Assembly (NCBI GenBank): GCA_004000625.1 | Contig: SAUS01000066.1 | Span: 1 to 12,248, forward strand | Direction of reading: 5' to 3' | Source of the DNA: Candidatus Cibiobacter qucibialis | GTDB taxonomy: Bacteria; Bacillota; Clostridia; Oscillospirales; Ruminococcaceae | Length of the DNA: 12,248 nt | In this document: positions 1-7,283 of the stretch, piece after piece | How positions within the stretch are numbered: the stretch's first letter is position 1 | Layout of the letters: every line of letters starts with the position of its first letter | The notes under the pieces: model-generated | The model's database searches: none | What the model saw: the letters and a program-made list of their open reading frames with translations, nothing else | What the model was told of the DNA's origin: nothing | Position numbers and translations under genes: made by a program

Positions 1-83
1 AGCATTTTGGCAACGCAGATGCCGTGCCGCAGCCGCCGAAGCGGTGCTTAAGCCGCTAGGCGGGAATTGTGCGGTGTTGCCTT
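1..83. mobile_element. Right half of a palindromic MITE-like element (copy 1)
   Basis: These 83 bases match 9560-9642 with only four substitutions and no gaps, in the same orientation. They therefore represent the right part of the element seen complete at 9465-9644. The left half must lie before the window. The right end keeps the inverted-repeat tip (GTGTTGCCTT, against GGTATTGCCTT in copy 2), but the next bases are TG and not AA, so the element boundary is at or just before the CCTT. No transposase is encoded here. That it is a mobile, non-autonomous element is inferred from two near-identical copies in unrelated contexts. Confidence 0.7.
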
Positions 84-265
84 TGATCTGGTCCGCAGGG
101 CTACAGGCTGTGCCTGTGAACAATGCGATACAGATATTATTATATACCATCCCGGCAGTTTTGAAAATAGCCCTGCCGGGAAAAGCTGCCCCCGCCAGGA
201 GAATCTTTTGTGAACTTTTGGCGGTAGCGGCAGCTATGATCGTTGTTCTTTTATTTTATATATAA
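84..265 (+). pseudogene. Possible C-terminal remnant of a membrane protein next to the repeat
   Basis: The frame is open from the left edge and ends at TAA 263-265. The part beyond the repeat reads as about 60 residues with two hydrophobic stretches (around IQILLYTIPAVL and ELLAVAAAMIVVLLFYI) separated by a basic segment, which is what the tail of a multi-span membrane protein looks like. The stop is 16 bases before the next start codon, an operon-like distance. The codons are AT-rich and include CTA, ATA and TTA, unlike the following gene, so this could also be non-coding. The frame continues into the repeat, suggesting either that the element interrupted a gene or that the frame is chance. 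No family is recognised. Confidence 0.3.
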
Positions 266-281
266 GAAAAGAGGAAAACAA

Positions 282-1190
282 ATGCTTGAATACCGTGCTG
301 AAGGACTTTGCCGCAACGCTTCCCACCTGCGGCGGGAAGAGCTGGATCATTGCATTGCCGCCGGGGAGGTGCTGCAAAGCACAGCCCTTGCCTTTGATAC
401 CAACCGCCGCCTGCGCTTTGAGCTGTGCGGGCACCATGCGTATATGCCGTTTGAAGAATGTCTGGACACTGCCCCCGGTGAGACAGTCAAAGAGATCGCT
501 GTGCTGACCCGCGTGGGGCGGCCGACCTGTTTTGTGGTCCAGGGTACGACGCAGAATGAAAGCGGCGAGGCCGTTTATCTGCTTTCCCGCGCGGCGGCGC
601 AGCGGGCCTGCCGGGAGCAGTACCTGGACCAGCTGGAAAACGGCAGCGTGATTCCCTGCACGGTAACACACATTGAAAACTTTGGCGCGTTCTGCGATGT
701 CGGGTGCGGCATTTCAGCACTGCTGCCAATCGACTGCCTTTCAGTTTCGCGGATTGCTTCCCCGGCAGACCGTGTAACGGTGGGCCAGCAGCTGCTGTGC
801 GCCATCAAGAACCGGGATGAGCAGGACCGCATTGTGCTGACCCTGCGGGAGCTGCTTGGAACCTGGAGTGAGAACGCCGCCTGCTTTGCCGCCGGGGAGA
901 CCGTGGTGGGTATTGTGCGCAGCGTGGAAGATTACGGTGTGTTCATTGAGATTGCCCCCAACCTGGCCGGGCTGGCGGAGCCGGATACGGCACTGCACCC
1001 CGGCCAGACGGTGAGCGTGTATATTAAAAGCATTCTGCCGGATAAAATGAAGATCAAGCTGGTGGTGGTGAACAAGAACCTGAACCAGAAAATGCGGTTT
1101 GAGCCACACTATTTTGTGACCCGTGGGCGGCTGGACCGGTGGATCTACTCCACCCCGCAAAGCCGCAAGCAGATCGAAACGGTGTTTTGA
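282..1190 (+). CDS. S1-domain RNA-binding protein (RpsA-like, short form)
   Basis: A 302-residue protein with two clear S1 (OB-fold) RNA-binding repeats, at about 118-190 (GSVIPCTVTHIENFGAFCDV core) and 202-262 (GETVVGIVRSVEDYGVFIEI core). Residues 28-103 look like a third, degenerate S1 repeat. The C-terminal 40 residues are basic and aromatic and belong to no repeat I recognise. S1 repeats bind single-stranded RNA. Clostridial genomes often carry such short proteins labelled ribosomal protein S1, although full-length S1 has four to six repeats, so a role on the ribosome is not assured. I chose the ATG at 282 because AGAGGAAAA lies just upstream. An in-frame ATG at 243 would add 13 poorly conserved-looking residues and lies inside the upstream frame. 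No signal peptide or membrane segment is present, so it is cytoplasmic. Confidence 0.85.
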   Translation: MLEYRAEGLCRNASHLRREELDHCIAAGEVLQSTALAFDTNRRLRFELCGHHAYMPFEECLDTAPGETVKEIAVLTRVGRPTCFVVQGTTQNESGEAVYLLSRAAAQRACREQYLDQLENGSVIPCTVTHIENFGAFCDVGCGISALLPIDCLSVSRIASPADRVTVGQQLLCAIKNRDEQDRIVLTLRELLGTWSENAACFAAGETVVGIVRSVEDYGVFIEIAPNLAGLAEPDTALHPGQTVSVYIKSILPDKMKIKLVVVNKNLNQKMRFEPHYFVTRGRLDRWIYSTPQSRKQIETVF

Positions 1191-1220
1191 AGCCGGCTTA
1201 AGCGGGCAAGAATTTTGCGC

Positions 1221-1249
1221 TTGTAAGTTTTTTGAAACTCCTGTATAAT
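1221..1249 (+). promoter_or_regulatory. Sigma-A promoter of the DUF4364 gene
   Basis: TTGTAA at 1221-1226 and a perfect TATAAT at 1244-1249 are separated by exactly 17 bases. Transcription would start near 1256 and leave a leader of about 55 bases. The leader contains a 6-bp hairpin (GGGCAC 1270-1275 with GTGCCC 1286-1291) and the ribosome site AGGAAG at 1299-1304. The promoter lies between the S1 gene and the DUF4364 gene, so the two need not be co-transcribed. Confidence 0.75.
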
Positions 1250-1311
1250 AATTACAAAGTAAAGTTTGAGGGCACGGTGCTGCCTGTGCCCCCTGTTCAG
1301 GAAGTGAGACC

Positions 1312-1890
1312 ATGGCAGAAGCATTTACCGCCGGTGTAAAGATGGGCGGCTTGACCAATGATACCGAGATTCGTATTTTGCTGTGCTACCTGATTAAAAG
1401 CGTGGGGCCTGTGACCCGTGAAGCCATGGAGGCTGCGCTTTTGCAGGAAGAGCTGGTCAATTATTTTGAATTTGTTGGCGCGCTGAACGACCTTGTGGCC
1501 CAGGGGCTGGCCATTGAGGGAACCAACGGCTACACCATTACCGAAAAAGGTACCACAGTGGCTCAGACTCTCTCGGAAGATTTGCCCCGCAGCGTGCGGG
1601 AAAGTGCGATTCTGGCAGTTATCCGCATCCAGAGCTGGGTGCACAAGGCGGCCCAGAACCATGCCGACATTGAAAAAGACGGTGACCGTTACCGCGTAAC
1701 CTGCACCATTCAGGATAAAAACCAGCAGCACGGCGCATTCACCCTGCAGGTGACGATGCCGGACGCCATGACCGCTGAACAGGTGCGCGACCATTTTGTA
1801 GCCTGCGGGAGCGAAATTTACAACAAAGTGCTGAATCTGTTGACCCAGCCGCTGAGCGATGAACAGCGCCCGCCGGAGGGAGTACGGTAA
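1312..1890 (+). CDS. DUF4364 family winged-helix protein
   Basis: A 192-residue cytoplasmic protein of the DUF4364 family, which is widespread in Clostridia and has no established function. Residues 12-90 have the pattern of a winged-helix DNA-binding domain: the family-typical start GLTNDTEIRILLCYLI, a helix-turn-helix-like stretch to about residue 62, then a wing (GYTITEKGTTVAQTLSEDLP). Residues 95-185 form an alpha/beta half that may be a dimerisation or ligand-sensing part. The start ATG is preceded by AGGAAGTGAG. The gene has its own strong promoter and ends 96 bases before a terminator. A transcription-regulator role is inferred from the fold and no target is visible. The last ten residues (DEQRPPEGVR) look disordered. 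Confidence 0.85.
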   Translation: MAEAFTAGVKMGGLTNDTEIRILLCYLIKSVGPVTREAMEAALLQEELVNYFEFVGALNDLVAQGLAIEGTNGYTITEKGTTVAQTLSEDLPRSVRESAILAVIRIQSWVHKAAQNHADIEKDGDRYRVTCTIQDKNQQHGAFTLQVTMPDAMTAEQVRDHFVACGSEIYNKVLNLLTQPLSDEQRPPEGVR

Positions 1891-1986
1891 AATTATATCG
1901 GCACTCCCCTGCCGTATATGATCATGGCAGTACGGATAGCCAAGTTACCATCTTATCATCATTGCATACCATCAGATAAACAAAAA

Positions 1987-2036
1987 ACAGTCCCAGCTTT
2001 TTCCTGAGTGCAATCAGGTAAAAGCCGGGGCTGTTT
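1987..2036. terminator. Bidirectional intrinsic terminator between DUF4364 and livF
   Basis: A 21-base arm at 1987-2007 pairs with 2014-2034 around a 6-base loop, with three imperfect positions. On the minus strand it is followed by six Ts (from 1987 down), which ends the liv operon. On the plus strand it is followed by TTTTG, a weaker tail, which can end the DUF4364 transcript. The two genes converge on it. Confidence 0.85.
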
Positions 2037-2078
2037 TGTCAGTTTCTGTTCATTGCAGGGGCGTATCTTATGCTATGG

Positions 2079-2798
2079 TTATTCGCAGCCAAGGTAAGCC
2101 TTGCGCACTTCGATGTTATTGGCAAGCTCGGTGGCTTCGCCCTCCATCTTGATGGTGCCGGTTTCCAGCACATAGGCACGGTTGGCAATATCCAGTGCCA
2201 TCTTCGCGTTCTGTTCCACCAGCAGCACAGTAACGCCCTGGCGGTTAATGTCGCGGATGATCTTAAAGATTTCCTTGACCAGCAGCGGAGAAAGACCCAT
2301 GGAGGGTTCATCCAGCAGCAGGATCTTGGGTTTGCACATCAGGGCGCGGCCCACGGCCAGCATCTGCTGTTCGCCGCCGGAAAGGGTTCCGGCGGGCTGG
2401 TTGCGGCGCTCTTTCAGGCGGGGCAGCAGGTCAAACACCATGTCGTAATCGCTCTGGATGGCATCCTTGCCATCGTGGCGGGTATAAGCACCCATGGAAA
2501 GGTTCTGCTGCACAGTCAGGCCGCTGAATACACGGCGGCCCTCCGGCACCTGGGCCAGACCAAGGCGGACGATTTTGTGGGCTTCCATCTTGCTGATCAG
2601 GTTACCGTCATAGGTGATCTCGCCGCTGGTCAGCTTGAGCAGACCGGAAATGGCGTGCATGGTGGTGGTTTTGCCAGCACCGTTTGCACCGATCAGCGTA
2701 ACGATTTCTCCTTCGTCCACATGGAACGAAACATCCTTGATGGCGTGGATGGAACCGTAATAAACATTGATATTTTTAACCGAAAGCAGCTCACCCAT
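2079..2798 (-). CDS. livF: Branched-chain amino acid ABC transporter ATP-binding protein LivF
   Basis: This 239-residue ATPase subunit powers import of leucine, isoleucine and valine through the LivHM channel on the inner face of the membrane. Visible motifs: Walker A GANGAGKT (37-44), Q-loop region around QVPEGRRVFSGLTV (83-96), signature LSGGEQQ (139-145), Walker B ILLLDEP (159-165), and the LivF-type VEQN at 194-197, where most ABC proteins have the switch histidine. QVPEGRRVF and VEQN separate LivF from other ABC ATPases. It is the last gene of the operon. Its ATG overlaps the livG stop by one base (TAATG), which suggests translational coupling. Length is normal for the family (about 235). 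Confidence 0.95.
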   Translation of the reverse strand: MGELLSVKNINVYYGSIHAIKDVSFHVDEGEIVTLIGANGAGKTTTMHAISGLLKLTSGEITYDGNLISKMEAHKIVRLGLAQVPEGRRVFSGLTVQQNLSMGAYTRHDGKDAIQSDYDMVFDLLPRLKERRNQPAGTLSGGEQQMLAVGRALMCKPKILLLDEPSMGLSPLLVKEIFKIIRDINRQGVTVLLVEQNAKMALDIANRAYVLETGTIKMEGEATELANNIEVRKAYLGCE

Positions 2799-3562
2799 TA
2801 GTCGTCACCTCCCAGATAGGCCGCAATGACCTTGGGGTTATTGCGGATGGTTTTGCCGTCGCCGCGGGCAATCACACGGCCATAGTCCAGCACGGTGATC
2901 TCCTCGCAGATACCCATAACGAAGTTCATATCATGCTCTATGAGCAGGATGGCAACGCCGAACTGGTCACGCACGCTGTGGATGGTGTTCATCAGTTCTT
3001 CGGTTTCGTTGGGGTTCATACCGGCTGCGGGCTCGTCCAGCAGCAGCAGTTTCGGGTTGGTAGCCAGGGCGCGGGCAATTTCCAGCTTGCGCTGTTTGCC
3101 GTAGGGCAGTTGGCTGGCTTTATAGTTAGCCTCCGCATCCAGGTCAAAAATTTTCAGCAGCTTCATAGCACGGCGGTCCATCTCGTGCTCTTTCTCACGG
3201 AAAGACGGCAAGCGCAGGATACCGGTCCACATGCCGTAAACAACCTGGTTGTGCAGGCCGACCTTGACGTTATCCAGAACTGTCATATCATTAAACAGGC
3301 GGATGTTCTGGAACGTGCGGGCAATGCCCGCCTTGCTGATGGCTTCCGGGGTGGCACCGGTAATATCGTTGCCATCCAGCACAATGTTGCCCTCGGTGGG
3401 CTTATACACACCGGTCAGCATATTGAACACGGTGGTTTTGCCCGCGCCGTTGGGGCCGATCAGGCCATACAGATGGCCTTTTTCGATTTTAAGGTCCAGC
3501 TGCGAAACGGCTTGCAGGCCGCCGAACGCAATGCCAAGGTTACTGACTTCCAGCAGTGCCAT
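2798..3562 (-). CDS. livG: Branched-chain amino acid ABC transporter ATP-binding protein LivG
   Basis: A 254-residue partner ATPase to LivF; the two form the nucleotide-binding heterodimer. Motifs: Walker A GPNGAGKT (36-43), Q-loop FQNIRLF (84-90), the LivG-type signature LPYGKQRKLEIARAL (152-166, in place of LSGGQ), Walker B LLLLDEP (172-178), and switch histidine in IEHDMNFVM (H210). The non-standard signature is normal for LivG. The start codon directly follows the livM stop (TAAATG), and the stop overlaps livF. Length matches the family. Confidence 0.95.
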   Translation of the reverse strand: MALLEVSNLGIAFGGLQAVSQLDLKIEKGHLYGLIGPNGAGKTTVFNMLTGVYKPTEGNIVLDGNDITGATPEAISKAGIARTFQNIRLFNDMTVLDNVKVGLHNQVVYGMWTGILRLPSFREKEHEMDRRAMKLLKIFDLDAEANYKASQLPYGKQRKLEIARALATNPKLLLLDEPAAGMNPNETEELMNTIHSVRDQFGVAILLIEHDMNFVMGICEEITVLDYGRVIARGDGKTIRNNPKVIAAYLGGDD

Positions 3563-4669
3563 TTATGCCGCCTCCTTTTTGCTTTTATCCTTTAGGAATT
3601 TGTTCAGCTTCAAAATTGGGAATTTCTCGGTGATTTTTTCAGCCACTTCTTTGCGCCATGCCACCAGCTTGGGGCTGCGGGTAAAGATCATCATGACAAT
3701 CAGAACGATAGCATAGATCAGCATGCGGTAATCGTTCAGGCCGCGCAGCATTTCGGGCAGAACGGTCAGGATGGCCGCTGCAATCACGGAGCCGCGGATG
3801 CTGCCGATGCCGCCCAGAACCACGAAGACCAGAATGTTGATGGAGGTGTTGTAATCAAACTTTTTGGCAACCAAAGAAGAATAGTTCAAGCTGTACAGCA
3901 CGCCTGCCATGCCGGCAAACACGGAGGACAGTACAAAAGCCATCAGCTTATAGCGGGTGATATTGATACCGATGCTCTTGGCAGCAATCTCATTATCGCG
4001 GATAGCGGAGATAGCGCGGCCAGCGCGGGAGCGGATCAGGTTGAGCACAACCACCAGCGTGATAAGCACCAGAATAATGCCCATGGTAAAGGTGGAAGTC
4101 TTTTTGATGCCGGTAATGCCCATGGCACCGTTGATCAGGATCTTGCCATCCTCGGCCATGTTCATCGAAGCGGCATCTTTAAGGGAGAAATGCAGGCCGC
4201 TGTCGTCCACGCCCAGGTAAACGGCGTTCATGATATTTTTGATGATCTCGCCAAATGCCAGGGTAACGATGGCCAGATAGTCGCCGGACAGGCGCAGAAC
4301 GGGAACACCAACGATGACGCCGAAGATACCGGCCATAGCGCCGCCCACAACAAAGGCCAGGATCAGCGCCAGCCAGTGCGGGGCCACATCATACAGGCTG
4401 ACCCAGACCAGCGTGCCGGAAAACGCGCCAACGCTCATAAAACCGGCATGACCGAGGCTCAGCTCACCCAAAAAGCCGACAACGAGGTTCAGCGAAACAG
4501 CCATGACCACATAAGCGCAGATGGGCACCAGCTGGCCAGAGAAAGAGTTGGTCAGCACACCGGCGGCTGCCAGCAGCTGAACGACAATGTAAAACCCAAT
4601 GACGATGCTAAAGGTGATAAAATTACTTTTGGTGCTTTTTTTCACTTGGTTCCATTTTGTTAATGCCAT
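3563..4669 (-). CDS. livM: Branched-chain amino acid ABC transporter permease LivM
   Basis: A 368-residue inner-membrane permease that pairs with LivH to form the substrate channel. It has about eight to ten hydrophobic spans. Family marks are GELSLGHAGFMSVGAF (68-83), the cytoplasmic coupling loop RSRAGRAISAIRDNEIAAKS (213-232) that docks onto the ATPases, and VVLGGIGSIRGS (283-294). A basic tail (KFLKDKSKKEAA) ends the protein. I chose the ATG at 4669 because GGTGAGG lies four bases upstream and overlaps the livH stop region. A GTG at 4678 would add three residues (MRV) without a good ribosome site. The start is 10 bases after the livH stop. Length is intermediate for LivM proteins. Confidence 0.93.
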   Translation of the reverse strand: MALTKWNQVKKSTKSNFITFSIVIGFYIVVQLLAAAGVLTNSFSGQLVPICAYVVMAVSLNLVVGFLGELSLGHAGFMSVGAFSGTLVWVSLYDVAPHWLALILAFVVGGAMAGIFGVIVGVPVLRLSGDYLAIVTLAFGEIIKNIMNAVYLGVDDSGLHFSLKDAASMNMAEDGKILINGAMGITGIKKTSTFTMGIILVLITLVVVLNLIRSRAGRAISAIRDNEIAAKSIGINITRYKLMAFVLSSVFAGMAGVLYSLNYSSLVAKKFDYNTSINILVFVVLGGIGSIRGSVIAAAILTVLPEMLRGLNDYRMLIYAIVLIVMMIFTRSPKLVAWRKEVAEKITEKFPILKLNKFLKDKSKKEAA

Positions 4670-4679
4670 GACCCTCACC

Positions 4680-5561
4680 TTACACTTTCACGTTGACCTT
4701 TTTGCCGAGCAGGCCGGTAGGCTTGACGATCAGCACAACGATCAGAACAACAAACACGATGGCATCGGACAGCTGGGTGGAGATGTAAGCCTTGCTGAGG
4801 TTTTCGATGATACCCAGCAGGATACCGCCTAGGAAAGCACCGGGGATAGAACCGATGCCGCCAAAAACCGCTGCCACGAACGCCTTAATGCCGGGCATTG
4901 CGCCGGTGGTGGGCATCAAAGTCGGGTAAGAGGAACACATCAGGGCACCGGCAACTGCGGCCAGCGCAGAACCAATGGCGAAAGTCAGAGAAATCGTGGA
5001 ATTGACGTTAATGCCCATCAGCTGGGCAGCACCGCGGTCCTCGGACACAGCCAGCATAGCGTGACCGGCGGAAGTGTGGTTGATGAACAGGGTGAGCACA
5101 ACCATGATGAGGATGCAGGCCAGGATGGTGACCAGCGTTTCGGCTGAGATGGTCAGCTGGCCGTCAAACAATTTAATGGGCTGCAGGCTGACAACGGACT
5201 TGAAGTTCTTGGGGTTGGAAGTCCACAGCAGCTGGGCCACCTGCTGCAGCAGATAGGAAACGCCGATGGCTGTGATCAGAACAGCCAGGGACGGGGCTTC
5301 ACGCAGGGGGCGGTAGGCCACACGCTCCATGGTAATGCCCAGAATGGTGCACACCACCATGGACAACAGCACCGACACAATGGGGTTGAGCCCGAACGAG
5401 CCGAATGCGAAAAAGATCACATAGCTGCCAATCATGATGACATCGCCATGGGCGAAGTTCAGCATTTTGGCAATACCATAAACCATGGTATACCCCAATG
5501 CGATCAGCGCGTACACACTGCCCAAGCTGATGCCATTGATCAGATAGGATAGAAATTGCAT
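4680..5561 (-). CDS. livH: Branched-chain amino acid ABC transporter permease LivH
   Basis: A 293-residue inner-membrane permease, the partner of LivM. The N-terminus (ISLGSVYALIALGYTMVYGI, then LNFAHGD at 34-40) is diagnostic for LivH. The coupling loop is TSAGHAMLAVSEDRGAAQLMGI (163-184), and the C-terminal channel motif is AAVFGGIGSIPGAFLGG (230-246). About eight membrane spans are visible. The ATG at 5561 has GAGGTG nine bases upstream. The in-frame GTG at 5573 would add four residues (MFCT), but that codon forms part of the likely ribosome site, so I rejected it. It is the first gene of the livHMGF block, separated from livJ by 303 bases containing a terminator hairpin and a possible promoter. 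Confidence 0.93.
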   Translation of the reverse strand: MQFLSYLINGISLGSVYALIALGYTMVYGIAKMLNFAHGDVIMIGSYVIFFAFGSFGLNPIVSVLLSMVVCTILGITMERVAYRPLREAPSLAVLITAIGVSYLLQQVAQLLWTSNPKNFKSVVSLQPIKLFDGQLTISAETLVTILACILIMVVLTLFINHTSAGHAMLAVSEDRGAAQLMGINVNSTISLTFAIGSALAAVAGALMCSSYPTLMPTTGAMPGIKAFVAAVFGGIGSIPGAFLGGILLGIIENLSKAYISTQLSDAIVFVVLIVVLIVKPTGLLGKKVNVKV

Positions 5562-5591
5562 TGTGCAGAACACCTCACTCTATTTTTTCCC

Positions 5592-5649
5592 TTGTTTTTC
5601 CACACCAAGGCGGCGCACACCACCTGATTATTGCACAGCGGAAAAACAA
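5592..5649 (-). promoter_or_regulatory. Structured leader upstream of livH
   Basis: A perfect 10-base inverted repeat (TTGTTTTTCC at 5592-5601 with GGAAAAACAA at 5640-5649) encloses 38 bases. On the minus-strand RNA the enclosed part can form a smaller GGTGG/CCGCC hairpin with a 6-base loop. It lies in the livH 5' leader, just downstream of the candidate promoter. There is no U-tract directly after it, so it is not a simple terminator. A regulatory role is inference only. Confidence 0.4.
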
Positions 5650-5661
5650 AATATGTATATA

Positions 5662-5690
5662 ATATTAACACATCTGTCCGCACAGTACAA
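5662..5690 (-). promoter_or_regulatory. Candidate promoter for livHMGF
   Basis: Read on the minus strand, TTGTAC (5685-5690) is followed after 17 bases by TAATAT (5662-5667), within an AT-rich stretch; TATTAT at 5659-5664 is an alternative -10 with a poor 20-base spacer. Both -10 boxes are imperfect. It would give livHMGF its own transcript, separate from livJ. Confidence 0.4.
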
Positions 5691-5762
5691 TGCCTTAAAG
5701 CGCAAAAGGTACGTATTTTTGGCTAAAACAGGCACTTTCTGTCACTTTTTTTCTCTGCGCGT

Positions 5763-5806
5763 AACAAAATGGGGGCTGCTGACATGGTAAATCAGCAGCC
5801 CCCATT
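5763..5806 (-). terminator. Strong hairpin terminator or attenuator between livJ and livH
   Basis: A perfect 15-bp stem (5768-5782 with 5792-5806) has a 9-base loop and, on the minus strand, is followed by TTG then TTACG; counting the stem end the T-tract is ATTTTG. The short T-run suggests incomplete termination. Placed between the binding-protein gene and the permease genes, it would let livJ be made in excess over the membrane components, the usual stoichiometry for such transporters. Confidence 0.75.
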
Positions 5807-5823
5807 GGCCAAAACTCAATTTT

Positions 5824-5841
5824 GCATGCTTTTCAGCACGC
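5824..5841 (-). other. GAAA-tetraloop hairpin just after livJ
   Basis: On the minus-strand RNA a 7-bp stem (5824-5830 with 5835-5841, one G-U pair) closes a GAAA tetraloop, 23 bases after the livJ stop and 17 bases before the large terminator stem. GNRA tetraloops are unusually stable, so this could protect the 3' end of a livJ-only transcript. That role is inferred. Confidence 0.5.
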
Positions 5842-5864
5842 GATCCCCTGCTTTTGTGCAGAGA

Positions 5865-7085
5865 TTACATAGCGGCGTAAGCGCCATCCTTGATCACAAC
5901 AGCCTTAGGATCCTTGGAAACAGCGCCGGAAGCATCCCAGGTCATGCCGGTACCAGTCAAGCCGTCAAAGGTCATGCTGGTGTAAGCGGTCTTCAGCTGC
6001 TCGCAGATCTCGCTGGCATCCATATCGCCGGTGATGCCGGCTTCCAGAACTGCCTGGTACATGCTGTAGATAACGTCGTATGCGTCAGCAGCGAACTGGT
6101 TCGGGGTTTCGCCGTAAGCGGCAACGTAGGCGGAAACAAATGCCTGGGTCTTTTCATCCTGAGCGTCAGCAGCGAACGGAGTCAGCAGCATCAGGCCCTC
6201 AGCCAGGGAGGTATCAAAGCCCTCAACATCCAGGATGCCATCCATGCCATCGCAGCCGAAGAAGATGGGCTCATAGCCAGTCTTGTTGGCGGTGGTCAGG
6301 ATCTGAGAAGCCTCGGTGTAGTAGATGGGCAGGAACACCAGCTCAGCGCCAGCTTCTTGGCACTTGGCAACCTGGGTGGACAGGTCGCTCTTGTTGTCGC
6401 TGGTGAAAGCTTCAGCAGTGACGATCTCAAGGCCCTTGCTCTCAGCTTCGGTCTTGAACTTGGCGTAAATGCCGGAAGAGTAAGCGTCAGAAGAGTCATA
6501 GATGACGCCGATCTTGGTAGCCAGAGCGTTCTCGGCAATGTAGTCAGCGGATGCAACACCCTGGTTGGGGTCGGTGAAGCAGATCTGGAAGACATTGTCA
6601 CCGGTTTCGATAACGGTCTGTGCAGAGGCAGAAGGGGTCAGAACGAACATGTTATCGTTGACGCTCTCAGCAGCAACTGCCAGGGTCGGGGTGGTAGTAA
6701 CGGGGCCAGCCAGAACCTGCATGCCCCAGTCTTTCAGGGAGTTGTAAGCGTTGACGCTCTTTTCAGCATCGTGCTCATCGTCCTCGAACTTCCAGTCAAA
6801 AACATCGCTGCCGTTTGCGGCGTTGATCTCTTTGACAGCCAGTTCTTCGGCGTTCTTAACAGCATTGCCGTAGGTTGCAGCAGCGCCGGTGATGGGGCCA
6901 ATGCCGCCAACCTTAATGGGGGTGCCGGTGTAGGAGCCGGAAGCAGCGGACTCGCCGGAAGCGACGGTGCTGGTAGTCTCGGAAGAGACAGCGGAAGTAG
7001 CTTCGGAAGTAGCGGTGGAACCGCAGGCGGCCAGGCTGACAGCCATGGAAGCAGCCAGCATTGCACTGATGACCTTTTTGTTCAT
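5865..7085 (-). CDS. livJ: Branched-chain amino acid ABC transporter substrate-binding lipoprotein
   Basis: A 406-residue extracellular binding protein (periplasmic-binding-protein type I, Leu/Ile/Val group) that captures the amino acid and hands it to LivHM. It opens with a lipoprotein signal (MNKKVISAMLAASMAVSLAAC); Cys21 in the LAAC lipobox would be lipidated and anchored in the membrane. Residues 22-52 are a Ser/Thr/Ala-rich flexible linker. The ligand-binding domain follows: IKVGGIGPITGAAATYG (54-70), EELAVKEINAANG, and later FTDPNQGVASADYIA, all typical of the family. The ribosome site AGGAGGG is eight bases before the ATG. It is first in the liv cluster and has its own promoter. The exact ligand (branched-chain or another neutral amino acid) is not fixed by sequence. 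Confidence 0.93.
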   Translation of the reverse strand: MNKKVISAMLAASMAVSLAACGSTATSEATSAVSSETTSTVASGESAASGSYTGTPIKVGGIGPITGAAATYGNAVKNAEELAVKEINAANGSDVFDWKFEDDEHDAEKSVNAYNSLKDWGMQVLAGPVTTTPTLAVAAESVNDNMFVLTPSASAQTVIETGDNVFQICFTDPNQGVASADYIAENALATKIGVIYDSSDAYSSGIYAKFKTEAESKGLEIVTAEAFTSDNKSDLSTQVAKCQEAGAELVFLPIYYTEASQILTTANKTGYEPIFFGCDGMDGILDVEGFDTSLAEGLMLLTPFAADAQDEKTQAFVSAYVAAYGETPNQFAADAYDVIYSMYQAVLEAGITGDMDASEICEQLKTAYTSMTFDGLTGTGMTWDASGAVSKDPKAVVIKDGAYAAM

Positions 7086-7113
7086 TGTTATTCCCTCCTA
7101 ATGATTTACAGCC

Positions 7114-7137
7114 TCCGGCGGGCAAACGCCTGCCGGA
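7114..7137 (-). other. Hairpin in the livJ 5' leader
   Basis: A 10-base arm at 7114-7123 pairs with 7128-7137 around a 4-base loop, with one mismatch on the minus-strand RNA. It sits about 30 bases after the predicted transcription start and 30 before the livJ start codon, and leaves the ribosome site free. It may stabilise the mRNA. No riboswitch consensus is recognised. Confidence 0.45.
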
Positions 7138-7173
7138 ACGGGTTGCACAGCCCATAACTGTAATTTAAATTAA

Positions 7174-7202
7174 AGTATACCGCCAAGTTGGCAAATCTTC
7201 AA
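7174..7202 (-). promoter_or_regulatory. Promoter of livJ with palindrome in the spacer
   Basis: On the minus strand, TTGAAG (7197-7202) and TATACT (7174-7179) are 17 bases apart, a good sigma-A promoter. Transcription would start near 7167. The spacer contains the odd palindrome GCCAAGTTGGC (7182-7192), where a bound protein would block RNA polymerase. That makes it a candidate operator. Confidence 0.65.
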
Positions 7203-7254
7203 TACGGAATATCGGCATAAATTGCAGATGAAATCCAAAGCCTTTGTGGCGGTT

Positions 7255-7283
7255 TTGCACAAAGTTTGGTTACAAAATATTAT
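7255..7283 (+). promoter_or_regulatory. Possible distal promoter toward xpt
   Basis: TTGCAC (7255-7260), 17 bases, TATTAT (7278-7283). The -10 is good and the -35 is weak. It overlaps the first CAAAGTTTG palindrome (7260-7268). It would give a leader of about 110 bases before xpt. Confidence 0.3.

Noticed and set aside
151..180. Perfect 8-bp hairpin (CCCGGCAG/CTGCCGGG) as a terminator
   Set aside because: It has a 14-base loop and no T-run on either side, and lies within a possible coding frame.
2070..3595. Two plus-strand open frames (2070-2801 and 2933-3595) opposite livF and livG
   Set aside because: They are antisense to ABC ATPase genes with intact motifs; no ribosome sites or recognisable domains.
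4670..4678. GTG at 4678 as the livM start
   Set aside because: The ATG at 4669 has a better-placed GGTGAGG site; the GTG start would have no clear ribosome site.
5592..5649. T-box leader upstream of livH
   Set aside because: The GGTGGTGTGCGCC stretch only loosely recalls the T-box core (GGTGGNACCGCG), and there is no specifier-loop architecture or following terminator.
5769..7157. A 462-codon open frame on the plus strand opposite livJ
   Set aside because: It is the antisense shadow of livJ; its composition (Gly/Ser/Val/Ala rich) follows from the codon bias of livJ, and it would begin inside the terminator stem. livJ has a perfect lipoprotein signal, ribosome site and family motifs.
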